The notes: a model not told the origin generated them from the letters alone. 7,668 bases of DNA from Acidovorax delafieldii (GCA_002327945.1 DCVY01000047.1:1986-9653); one strand, 5' to 3'. Counted from the stretch's first letter, positions 1 to 6,213 are shown. Translations and numbers: made by a program.

Positions 1-1734
1 TTCATCACCAGCAGCTACGGCCTGGGCGAAACCGTGGTGCAGGGCGCCGTGAACCCCGACGAGTTCTATGTGCACAAGCCCATGCTCAAGGCGGGCAAGA
101 AGTCGGTGATCCGCCGCAACCTGGGGTCCAAGCTGATCCAGATGGTGTTTGCCTGCGCCGATGAAAAGGCCCAGACCGGCAAGCTGATCAAGACCATCGA
201 CGTGCCCACCGAGCAGCGCAACCGCTATTCGCTCACCGATGCCGATGTCGAGCTGCTGGCGCACTATGCTGTGGTGATCGAGCAGCACTATGGCCGCCCC
301 ATGGACATCGAATGGGGCAAGGACGGCACCGACGGTCAGCTTTACATTCTGCAGGCGCGCCCCGAAACGGTGAAAAGCCAGGCCAAGGGCCAGGCCGAGC
401 TGCGCTACAAACTCAAGGGCCAGGGCGCCGTGCTGGCCGAAGGCCGTGCCATTGGCCAGAAGATCGGCACCGGCCCGGTCCGCATCGTGCACAACATCAG
501 CGAGATGGACAAGGTGCAGCCCGGCGACGTGCTGGTGACCGACATGACCGACCCCAACTGGGAGCCGGTGATGAAGCGCGCCAGCGCCATCGTCACCAAC
601 CGCGGCGGCCGCACCTGCCACGCCGCCATCATTGCGCGTGAGCTGGGTATTCCGGCGGTGGTAGGCTGCGGTGACGCAACCGAGCGCCTGAAAGATGGCA
701 CGCTGGTCACTGTGAGCTGCTCTGAGGGCGACACGGGCCGCATCTATGACGGCCTGCTTGAAACCGAGATCACCGAAGTGCAGCGCGGCGAGATGCCCTC
801 CATCAAGACCAAGATCATGATGAACGTGGGCAACCCCCAGCTGGCGTTTGACTTTGCCCAACTGCCGAACGAGGGCGTGGGCTTGGCGCGGCTGGAGTTC
901 ATCATCAACAACAACATTGGTGTGCACCCCAAGGCCATCCTTGATTATCCGAACATCGACAACGACCTGAAAAAGGCCGTGGAGTCGGTGGCCCGCGGTC
1001 ACGCCAGCCCGCGTGCCTTTTATGTGGACAAGGTGGCCGAAGGCGTGGCCACCATTGCGGCCGCCTTCTGGCCCAAGCCCGTCATCGTGCGTCTGTCGGA
1101 CTTCAAGAGCAATGAATACCGCAAGCTCATTGGCGGCAGCCGCTACGAGCCCGAGGAAGAAAACCCGATGCTGGGCTTTCGTGGCGCGGCGCGCTATATC
1201 AGCGCCGAGTTTGGTGAAGCCTTTGCCATGGAGTGCGAGGCCTTGAAGCGCGTGCGCAACGACATGGGTCTGACCAATGTGCAGGTGATGGTGCCGTTTG
1301 TGCGCACGCTGGGCCAGGCCGAGCGCGTGACCAAGCTGCTGGCCCAGCATGGCCTCTCGCGTGGCAAGGACGACCTCAAAATCATCATGATGTGCGAAGT
1401 GCCCAGCAACGCCATCCTGGCCGAGCGCTTCCTGGAGTTCTTCGACGGCTTCTCCATTGGCTCCAACGACCTGACCCAGCTCACCCTGGGCCTGGACCGC
1501 GACTCGGGCCTGGAACTGCTGGCGCAAGACTTTGACGAGCGCGACCCGGCCGTGGAAGCGCTGATCCACCAGGCCATCAAAGCCTGCCTGGCGCAGGGCA
1601 AGTACATCGGCATCTGCGGTCAGGGCCCCAGCGACCACCCTGATTTTGCGCAGTGGCTGGCCAAGGAAGGCATCTCGTCGATTTCGCTCAATCCTGACAG
1701 CGTGATCGCCACCTGGCAGCAACTCGCAGGCTGA
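1..1734 (+). CDS. ppsA: Phosphoenolpyruvate synthase (pyruvate, water dikinase), 5'-truncated by window edge
   Basis: Makes phosphoenolpyruvate from pyruvate and ATP, releasing AMP and phosphate. It is a cytoplasmic entry step of gluconeogenesis. The reading frame is open from base 1, so the start codon lies before the window. About 577 codons are present and roughly 215 N-terminal residues are missing, judged from the E. coli position of the catalytic histidine (about 421). Visible in order: the end of the ATP-grasp (PPDK N-terminal) domain, with [18 protein letters not shown] at the start and DIEWG near residue 105; the swivelling phosphohistidine domain with [21 protein letters not shown], the phosphorylated His being codon 207 (619-621); and the C-terminal PEP/pyruvate TIM barrel with [20 protein letters not shown] and GICGQGPSD, whose Cys (1615-1617) is the expected catalytic acid. 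All key residues seen are intact. Only 34 bases separate its stop from the next gene, and no strong terminator is visible there. Confidence 0.97.
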   Translation, partial: FITSSYGLGETVVQGAVNPDEFYVHKPMLKAGKKSVIRRNLGSKLIQMVFACADEKAQTGKLIKTIDVPTEQRNRYSLTDADVELLAHYAVVIEQHYGRPMDIEWGKDGTDGQLYILQARPETVKSQAKGQAELRYKLKGQGAVLAEGRAIGQKIGTGPVRIVHNISEMDKVQPGDVLVTDMTDPNWEPVMKRASAIVTNRGGRTCHAAIIARELGIPAVVGCGDATERLKDGTLVTVSCSEGDTGRIYDGLLETEITEVQRGEMPSIKTKIMMNVGNPQLAFDFAQLPNEGVGLARLEFIINNNIGVHPKAILDYPNIDNDLKKAVESVARGHASPRAFYVDKVAEGVATIAAAFWPKPVIVRLSDFKSNEYRKLIGGSRYEPEEENPMLGFRGAARYISAEFGEAFAMECEALKRVRNDMGLTNVQVMVPFVRTLGQAERVTKLLAQHGLSRGKDDLKIIMMCEVPSNAILAERFLEFFDGFSIGSNDLTQLTLGLDRDSGLELLAQDFDERDPAVEALIHQAIKACLAQGKYIGICGQGPSDHPDFAQWLAKEGISSISLNPDSVIATWQQLAG

Positions 1735-1768
1735 GCGCGCAGGGGCTGCCCTTGTCCAACCCACGGTA

Positions 1769-2107
1769 GTGAGCACACCCTGGATGCGGCCCCTGAAGAA
1801 AACCCCCGAACCCGAGCTGGCAGGCCCCTTCCCGCCAGACCTGCACGATGTGCGCCACCTGTGGCTCAAGGGGGGGCTGCTTTTGCTCTGGGGGCTGGTG
1901 TCTTTCGTGGCTACGTACTTTGCCCGCGATCTGCAATCCCTGGTAGCAGGAGGCTGGCCGCTGGGCTACTGGGTCGCCGCCCAGGGTGCGGTGTTGATGT
2001 TCATTGTCATCGTGGTGGCCTACTGCTGGGCCATGAACCGGTTTGAGCGCCAGGACGCCGCACGGGAGGCGGCCCTTGCCACCCAGCAGGCCAAACGCCA
2101 TGGCTGA
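1769..2107 (+). CDS. Small subunit of sodium:solute symporter (DUF4212 family)
   Basis: A 112-residue membrane protein with two predicted helices (about residues 34-51 and 66-88), a proline-rich hydrophilic N-terminus and a charged C-terminal tail. The patterns WLKG..LLLWGLVSFVATYFAR and PLGYWVAAQGAVLMFIVIVVAY..AMNR match what I know of DUF4212 proteins, described as the small partner of VC_2705-type sodium:solute symporters. The partner gene follows directly. The ATG of the large subunit (2100) lies inside the last codons of this gene, which overlaps it by 8 bases, so translational coupling is likely. The start is uncertain: GTG at 1769 gives the longest reading, while ATG at 1784 would remove five residues. 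Neither has a strong ribosome binding site. The biochemical role of the small subunit is not established; assembly or stability of the transporter is the usual guess. Confidence 0.88.
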   Translation: MSTPWMRPLKKTPEPELAGPFPPDLHDVRHLWLKGGLLLLWGLVSFVATYFARDLQSLVAGGWPLGYWVAAQGAVLMFIVIVVAYCWAMNRFERQDAAREAALATQQAKRHG

Positions 2108-4199
2108 GCCCGGGGGCGCTGACCCGGTGGGGGGTGAGAAGGCCTACCTTTGGCGCCTGCACCGCATCTTTGTCCTTTATGTGGTGGGGGTGGTGGCGTT
2201 TCTGGTCCTCATAGCCTGGGCCGAGCAGCAGGGGCTGTCCAGGCACTGGATCGGCCCCATCTTTCTGTTTCTCACGGTGATGGTCTATGCCGGAATTGGT
2301 GTGTACGGGCGCACCTCCGATCCCGAAGAATATTACGTGGCGGGGCGCCGCATTCCGCCGGTATACAACGGCATGGCTGCAGCGGCCGACTGGATGAGCG
2401 CGGCCTCATTCATCAGCCTGTCGGGTGCGCTGTATCTGCAGGGTTTTTCTGGCAAGCCCGGCCAGGCAGGCGGGTTGGCCTACCTGCTCGGCTGGACCGG
2501 CGGTTTCTGCCTGGTGGCCCTGCTGATCGCCCCGCATCTGCGTGCCATGAGGCTCTATACGGTGCCGGATTTTTTTCATGTGCGTTTTGGCGGCCGCTGG
2601 CCGCGCATTATCGCCGCGCTGGCGGCGGTGCTGTGCTCCTTCACCTATGTGGTGGCGCAGATCTACGGCGTGGGCCTGATTGCATCGCGCCTCACGGGGG
2701 TGCAGTTCGAGATCGGCATCATGCTGGGGCTGGGCGGCGTGCTGCTGTGCTCGTTTCTGGGGGGGATGCGAGCGATCACCTGGACGCAGGTGGCGCAATA
2801 TGTGGTGCTGCTGCTGGCGTTCCTGATTCCGGTGTCATGGCTGGCCTACAAGCAGCTGGGCAATCCAATGGCGCCGCTGGTCTATGGCCTGCAACTGGGC
2901 AAGATTGCCGATCTGGAAGAGCAGCTGCTCGATTCGCCGGCAGAGCACCAGGTGGTGGCTGCCTACCTGCGGCGCGCCGAGGACTATGAGGTGCGCCTGC
3001 AGGACGTGGAGGGTGCGCTAGAGCGCGAGCGCGAAAAGGCGCGGGAACGCGTGCGTGCGCTGCGCGCCCAGAATGCCGATGTGGGCCTGATTGTCTCGGC
3101 CAGCCGTGAACTGGTCGCATTGCCCCGGGATGCGGCATCGGCAAGGGATCGCTGGACACGCGAGATGCGCGAAAACTACGAGCGTGCCCGGCCCCTGGGA
3201 GGCCTGCCGCCGCACAGCCAGGCCTTCGCAGGCAACCCCGACGGCTCACCGCATGAACGGCAGGAGTACGAGCTTGCGCGCCGCAACTTTCTGGCGCTCA
3301 TGTTCTGCCTGATGGTCGGCACGGCGGGGCTGCCGCATCTGCTGACCCGCTACTACACAGCCCCCAGCGTGGCTGCAGCGCGGTCATCGGTGGCGTGGTC
3401 GCTGTTTTTCATTGCCTTGCTATACCTCAGCGCGCCGGCGCTGGCGGTGCTGGTGAAGTTCGAGGTCATGCAGAACCTGGTGGGCAGCAGTTTCGAGACC
3501 CTGCCCAGCTGGATGGCGCAATGGGCCCGCGTGGACTCATCGCTGCTGTCGGTGGAGGATGTGAACGGCGACGGCCTTGTGCAGTTTGGCGAGATCCGCT
3601 TGGGCGCCGATCTCATCATGCTGGCCACGCCAGAGCTGGGGGGGCTGCCCTACGTGGTGTCGGGCCTGGTGGCCGCGGGTGGGCTGGCGGCGGCATTGTC
3701 CACGGCCGATGGTCTGCTGCTGACCATCAGCAATGCGCTGGTGCGCGACCTTTATTACCGCGGCGCCCCCCGGAAGGCATCGCCGGAGCAGCGCGTCATT
3801 CTGACCAAGTTCACCTTGCTGGCAGTGGCGCTGGCGGCGGCGTTTGTGGCAGCGCTCAAGCCGGCCGAGATCCTGCCGATTGTTTCAGCATCTTTTTCTC
3901 TGGCCGCGTCGGCTTTTGTGCCGGTGATGGTGCTGGGCATCTTCTGGCGCGGAACCACGCGCCAGGGGGCCGTGGCGGGCATGCTTGCCGGGCTGGGAGT
4001 TGCGGTGTACTACATGCTTTCCCATATACCCGTCTTGCGCCCCTGGGCGGGCTGGCTGCTGGCGGATGGCCTGTGGTTCGGCATTCAGCCGATTTCCGCA
4101 GGGGTGTTTGGGGTGCCCGCAGGCCTGGTGGTGGCCGCCGTGGTGAGCCGCATCACGCGACCGGCACCCGCGCTGCCCCTGGTGCGCGCCGAGATGTGA
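2100..4199 (+). CDS. Large subunit of sodium:solute symporter, VC_2705-type SSS family, with hydrophilic insertion and EF-hand loop
   Basis: A 699-residue inner-membrane protein of the sodium/solute symporter family (LeuT fold). Often labelled cation/acetate symporter, but the substrate is unknown. Family signs: EEYYVAGRRIPPVYNGMAAAADWMSAASFISLSG (about residues 77-110), LGGMRAITWTQVAQ, GTAGLPHLLTRYYT, and the conserved GGLAAALSTADGLLLTISNAL, with Ser534-Thr535 at the place expected to bind sodium (Na2 site). Residues about 268-394 form a highly charged, Glu/Arg-rich, probably coiled-coil insertion between two core helices. Residues 487-498 (3558-3593) are a perfect EF-hand loop. By LeuT-fold topology both should face the periplasm. 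I chose ATG 2100, not the longer GTG reading from 2043, because it overlaps the small-subunit stop by 8 bases and leaves a normal N-terminus before the first helix (about residue 23). A hairpin plus T6 follows 13 bases after the stop. I am sure of the family, not of the substrate. Confidence 0.93.
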   Translation: MAEPGGADPVGGEKAYLWRLHRIFVLYVVGVVAFLVLIAWAEQQGLSRHWIGPIFLFLTVMVYAGIGVYGRTSDPEEYYVAGRRIPPVYNGMAAAADWMSAASFISLSGALYLQGFSGKPGQAGGLAYLLGWTGGFCLVALLIAPHLRAMRLYTVPDFFHVRFGGRWPRIIAALAAVLCSFTYVVAQIYGVGLIASRLTGVQFEIGIMLGLGGVLLCSFLGGMRAITWTQVAQYVVLLLAFLIPVSWLAYKQLGNPMAPLVYGLQLGKIADLEEQLLDSPAEHQVVAAYLRRAEDYEVRLQDVEGALEREREKARERVRALRAQNADVGLIVSASRELVALPRDAASARDRWTREMRENYERARPLGGLPPHSQAFAGNPDGSPHERQEYELARRNFLALMFCLMVGTAGLPHLLTRYYTAPSVAAARSSVAWSLFFIALLYLSAPALAVLVKFEVMQNLVGSSFETLPSWMAQWARVDSSLLSVEDVNGDGLVQFGEIRLGADLIMLATPELGGLPYVVSGLVAAGGLAAALSTADGLLLTISNALVRDLYYRGAPRKASPEQRVILTKFTLLAVALAAAFVAALKPAEILPIVSASFSLAASAFVPVMVLGIFWRGTTRQGAVAGMLAGLGVAVYYMLSHIPVLRPWAGWLLADGLWFGIQPISAGVFGVPAGLVVAAVVSRITRPAPALPLVRAEM

Positions 4200-4212
4200 T
4201 GGCCGAATGCGG

Positions 4213-4234
4213 GCTCAGAGGCTGAGCGTTTTTT
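4213..4234 (+). terminator. Intrinsic terminator of the symporter unit, carried by the 81-bp repeat
   Basis: GCTCAG-AGG-CTGAGC is a perfect 6-bp stem with a 3-base loop, followed by G and six T residues (4229-4234). It sits 13 bases after the symporter stop codon, in the correct orientation. It forms the left end of the 81-bp repeat described separately, so the terminator appears to have come with the repeat. Confidence 0.72.
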
Positions 4235-4293
4235 GCCCGTGCCCGAAAGGCGCGTCAAAACGCCACGGATCAAGGCGACAAGCGCAGCCATAG
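4213..4293 (+). repeat. 81-bp dispersed repeat, copy 1 (inverted relative to copy 2)
   Basis: This stretch matches the reverse complement of 6091-6171 over 81 bases with no gaps and, counted by eye, 5 differences (about 94% identity). All the differences lie in the half away from the terminator. Similarity stops abruptly at both ends: before GCTCAG on one side and after CATAG on the other. It contains a terminator hairpin with T6 and a second weak stem (GTGCC/GGCGC around CGAAA). No convincing gene lies in it. The remaining bases up to the FKBP gene end (4294-4373) hold nothing I recognise. Confidence 0.85.
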
Positions 4294-4373
4294 CGAGTGC
4301 AGTGGCGAGCATTGGCGACGACGAGCAGGGGTGTTTTGGCGTGCAAGGCGGGCACAGGAAGACTCTCCGTCTC

Positions 4374-4730
4374 TCAGCGCACGCCCAGCAATTGCACATC
4401 GAACTTCAGCGTGGCGTTCGGAGGAATCACGCCGCCGGCACCTCGTGCGCCATAGCCCAATGCGGACGGAATGATCAGGGTGCGCTGACCACCGATCTTC
4501 ATGCCTTGCACGCCTTCATCCCAACCCTTGATGACCATGCCCGCACCCAGCGAGAAGGCAAAGGGGGCGTTGCGGTCACGGCTGGAGTCAAATTTGGCAC
4601 CTTGCTCGCCATTGCTGTACAGCCAGCCGGTGTAGTGCACCGTGACGTTCTGGCCCTTGGTGGCTTCAGCGCCTTCGCCCACGGTAGTGTCTTCGTATTG
4701 CAGGCCGGATGCGGTGGTGGTCAGTGCCAT
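4374..4730 (-). CDS. FKBP-type peptidyl-prolyl cis-trans isomerase, small cytoplasmic form
   Basis: A 118-residue single-domain FKBP, an enzyme that speeds cis-trans isomerisation of Xaa-Pro bonds during protein folding. The active-site residues known from human FKBP12 are all present: Tyr33 (VHYTG), Phe47-Asp48 (KFDSS), Phe59, Val66-Ile67 (MVIKGW), Trp70, Tyr93 (LGYGARG), Ile102 (GVIPPNA) and Phe110 (KFDVQLL). No signal peptide, dimerisation arm, metal-binding insert or tail is present, so it is a minimal cytoplasmic enzyme similar to the short Neisseria FKBP. The ATG at 4728-4730 is chosen over a longer reading (to 4814) because AAGGA lies 6 bases before it and the family begins with a short ASGLQYED segment. 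A longer start would read through the intergenic palindrome. It lies downstream of the HxlR-like gene on the same strand, 133 bases away, with the palindrome between. Confidence 0.95.
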   Translation of the reverse strand: MALTTTASGLQYEDTTVGEGAEATKGQNVTVHYTGWLYSNGEQGAKFDSSRDRNAPFAFSLGAGMVIKGWDEGVQGMKIGGQRTLIIPSALGYGARGAGGVIPPNATLKFDVQLLGVR

Positions 4731-4757
4731 GGGAGTTCCTTGATTGCTATTGAAAAT

Positions 4758-4805
4758 ATAGCTTCTGGCGCTTTGGTGTAAAGGCCACCAAGCGCCAGAA
4801 GCTAT
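4758..4805. repeat. 48-bp intergenic palindrome (REP-like)
   Basis: The left arm 4758-4778 and right arm 4786-4805 pair over 20 bases with one extra T in the left arm. The loop is 7 bases (4779-4785). The arm core ATAGCTTCTGGCGCTT and the flanking A/T bases match my memory of a very abundant intergenic palindrome in Comamonadaceae genomes; this is recall, not a search. On the minus strand it is followed by ATTTTC, a modest U-run, so it could terminate the regulator transcript. It could equally fold in the leader of the FKBP mRNA, whose start codon is 28 bases away. Confidence 0.85.
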
Positions 4806-4815
4806 CGCGAGCATG

Positions 4816-4821
4816 ATTTTA
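4816..4821 (-). promoter_or_regulatory. Possible -10 element for the FKBP gene
   Basis: On the minus strand GGGTAAAATC contains TAAAAT (5 of 6 to the sigma-70 -10 consensus) about 85 bases before the FKBP start. No -35 match lies at the right distance. If it is used, the 48-bp palindrome would lie within the 5' leader of the FKBP mRNA. Weak evidence. Confidence 0.3.
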
Positions 4822-4847
4822 CCCAGCGTCCCTGGCGGGGCCGGAGC

Positions 4848-4860
4848 GCACGGGGCGTGC
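4848..4860 (-). terminator. Short GC hairpin after the HxlR-like gene
   Basis: A perfect 5-bp GCACG/CGTGC stem with a 3-base loop lies 3 bases after the regulator stop on the minus strand. It has no U-run after it, so by itself it is a poor intrinsic terminator. It may slow polymerase or protect the 3' end. Confidence 0.25.
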
Positions 4861-4863
4861 CGC

Positions 4864-5169
4864 TTATTTCTTGGTGCGGCCAGCCACCCAGCGTGTGGCG
4901 AAGGCTTGCACGTCGCTCAGACGCTTGAGCAGGTCCGAGCCTGAGGGAGTAACCATGTAGCCGTCGCTGCCATGGTCGACAAAGCCGGCCTCGCGCAATT
5001 CCTTGATGCGGGTGTTCAGCGTGTTGGGCGTGATGCCACCAACGCTGTCTTGCAGCAGACGGAAGGTCTGGGGGTGACCATCTCGCAGGGCCCAGAGCAC
5101 GCGCAGTGCGTAACGGCATTCGAGCCGTTCAAACAGTTGGTTGATGGCGGCATTTTCTTTGGAGCTCAT
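4864..5169 (-). CDS. HxlR-like winged helix-turn-helix transcriptional regulator
   Basis: A 101-residue DNA-binding protein. The order matches the HxlR/MarR-like winged helix: an N-terminal helix (FERLECRYALRVLWALRDG, residues 13-31) where HxlR proteins usually have GGKWTLLIL; a helix with FRLLQDSVGGITPNTLNTRIKELREAGFV (36-64), the recognition helix being about 48-60; and a short wing with YMVTPSGSDLL (71-81). A single cysteine, Cys18, sits near the N-terminal helix, in the area where redox-sensing HxlR members such as HypR carry their reactive cysteine. Whether it senses anything is unknown. The ATG (5167-5169) has GAGGAG 8 bases before it and a promoter further upstream. Target genes are not evident. 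Candidates are itself, the FKBP gene downstream, or the decayed CoA-transferase gene on the other side of its promoter. The family call is fairly sure; the function is not. Confidence 0.82.
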   Translation of the reverse strand: MSSKENAAINQLFERLECRYALRVLWALRDGHPQTFRLLQDSVGGITPNTLNTRIKELREAGFVDHGSDGYMVTPSGSDLLKRLSDVQAFATRWVAGRTKK

Positions 5170-5245
5170 GGATGCTTCTCCTCGCGCGATTGTTGGGTCA
5201 AAGTTCGGTGGGGTGCCACAGGTGCCACGTCTGAGGGGCGGTGCG

Positions 5246-5274
5246 ACTATAGCGCGGAACCAGTTTTGCTACAA
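5246..5274 (-). promoter_or_regulatory. Sigma-70-type promoter of the HxlR-like gene
   Basis: On the minus strand, TTGTAG (5269-5274) and TATAGT (5246-5251) are separated by exactly 17 bases. The -10 matches the consensus at 5 of 6 positions and the -35 keeps the TTG. Transcription would start about 70 bases before the ATG. The leader contains two adjacent copies of GGTGCCAC (5212-5219 and 5221-5228, plus-strand reading). Confidence 0.6.
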
Positions 5275-5281
5275 GTTTGGT
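5259..5281. promoter_or_regulatory. Imperfect palindrome over the -35 box, candidate operator
   Basis: ACCAGTTTTG-CTA-CAAGTTTGGT is an imperfect inverted repeat with 7 of 10 positions symmetric around CTA. An overlapping perfect repeat, GCTAC (5268-5272) and GTAGC (5280-5284), spans it. It covers the -35 box of the regulator promoter, which is where an autorepressing winged-helix dimer would act. The role is inferred from position and symmetry only. Confidence 0.35.
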
Positions 5282-5365
5282 AGCTCTTGAGTCACGGTAC
5301 ACAAGCGCCTGTCTCGTTAAATGCCCTAAATCATTTCAAAGTGTTGCATGCGGGCCACGAATCCG

Positions 5366-6049
5366 GTGGATGTCGAGCCGGTTGACGGCGACCACACGTG
5401 CCGTCTGCTGGGCGCGGGCGCGGGCGGTAGATTCGGCCCTGTTCGAGAGCCACGTGTTTTTGGTGGGTCAGCACATGATGCAGTACGCCGTCACCGGCCA
5501 GCCTGCCGCACCCATGCCCGACCGCATTTCGGCGTGGGCGCTGTACGACGTTATCAGCGTGAAGAACGGCGAGCAGATTTTTCTGGCGGCCGTGAGCGAT
5601 GCGCAGTGGATCACCTTCTGCGACGCCCTGGGCTACGCCGACCTCCAGGCCGCCCCGCAACTGGCCACCAACAACGACCGCGTGCGAGCGCGCCCCACGC
5701 TGTTGCCAAATCTGCGCCAGCGCCTGGCCGCACACAGCGCCGCCGAGTTGACGCCCATTTTCGAGAAAAATGGCTTGCCATTCGCACCCATCCTGCGGCC
5801 CGAGCAGCTGTTTGACGACCCGCACCTCAATGCCACCGGGGGCCTGGCCGACATCACCTTGCCCGACGGCGAGCGGGCAGGGCAGACGGCACGCACCACG
5901 CTGTTTCCGTTGCGCATGGACGGGCCAGCGGCTGGGCATGCGCCTGCAGCCCCCGGTGCTGGGCCAGCACACCGCCGAACGCATGGAGGGCTGGGCTATA
6001 CCGGCGACCAGGTGCTGGCCTTGCAGGCGCAAGGGGGGGGGTGGCCTGA
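5366..6049 (+). pseudogene. Decayed family III CoA-transferase (CaiB/BaiF type) gene
   Basis: Intact members (about 390-400 residues) move CoA between carboxylic acids in the cytoplasm. Here most of the C-terminal half is clear from 5427: VDSALFESHVFLVGQHMMQYAVTG, then MPDRISAWALYDV, NGEQIFLAAVSDAQWITFC, and GLPFAPILRPEQLFDDPHLNATGGL. Before it, in another frame (5366-5425), VDVEPVDGDHTCRLLGAGAG resembles the N-terminal VEP.xGD segment of the family. The joint therefore looks like an internal deletion of something over 100 codons, including the expected catalytic Asp region. Near the end the frame shifts at about 5922-5926 (one extra base) and back at about 5986-5990 (one base lost). Between them, frame 1 gives the family-like QRLGMRLQPPVLGQHTAERMEG. 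A G9 run (6033-6041) then throws the frame past the natural end GVA-stop (6047-6049). No proper start codon or ribosome site is seen. The N-terminal assignment is the least certain part. Confidence 0.8.
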
Positions 6050-6090
6050 TTTCTCATCGTGCACGACGGCCCACAATGACACCCGGCTGA

Positions 6091-6171
6091 CTATGGCTGC
6101 GTTTTTCACCTTGATTCGTGGCGTTTTGATGCGCCTTTCGGGCACGGGCAAAAAACGCTCAGCCTCTGAGC
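6091..6171 (-). repeat. 81-bp dispersed repeat, copy 2 (inverted relative to copy 1)
   Basis: Reverse complement of copy 1 at 4213-4293: same length, no gaps, about 5 differences. Here the end hairpin is longer because of the flanking bases: AACGCTCAG-CCT-CTGAGCGTT, a 9-bp stem with a 3-base loop (6154-6174). The run of six A residues at 6150-6155 means a T-run follows the hairpin only on the minus strand, so it cannot act as a standard terminator for plus-strand readthrough toward alaS. It lies between the dead CoA-transferase gene and the alaS leader. Confidence 0.85.
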
Positions 6172-6213
6172 GTTGGGGGAAAGCGGGTGGGGTGGCCGGC
6201 GCGTGAAACCCCC

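Noticed and set aside
1735..1768. Terminator after ppsA
   Set aside because: Only a 4-bp AGGG/CCCT stem without a T-run is present, too weak to call.
2043..2099. Longer N-terminus for the symporter large subunit from GTG 2043
   Set aside because: It would overlap the small subunit by 65 bases and has no ribosome site; the 8-base overlap at ATG 2100 is the usual coupled arrangement.
4233..4781. A 182-codon plus-strand frame over the FKBP gene
   Set aside because: It is antisense to a complete FKBP gene with a good ribosome site and all active-site residues, and it begins inside the repeat.
5212..5228. Two adjacent GGTGCCAC copies in the regulator leader
   Set aside because: Only two short copies, no further units and no link to a known operator; not enough to call a site.
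5331..6032. A 233-codon open frame on the minus strand opposite the CoA-transferase remnant
   Set aside because: The plus strand shows convincing family III CoA-transferase similarity; the antisense product has no recognisable motif.
6175..6195. Possible G-quadruplex upstream of alaS
   Set aside because: Only three runs of three or more G are separated by loops; the fourth has two G, so a stable three-layer structure is not supported.
5277..6206. One intact 309-residue CoA-transferase reading from 5277
   Set aside because: The first 50 residues have no family likeness, the middle frame breaks twice, and the end runs through the 81-bp repeat. It is better read as a pseudogene ending near 6049.
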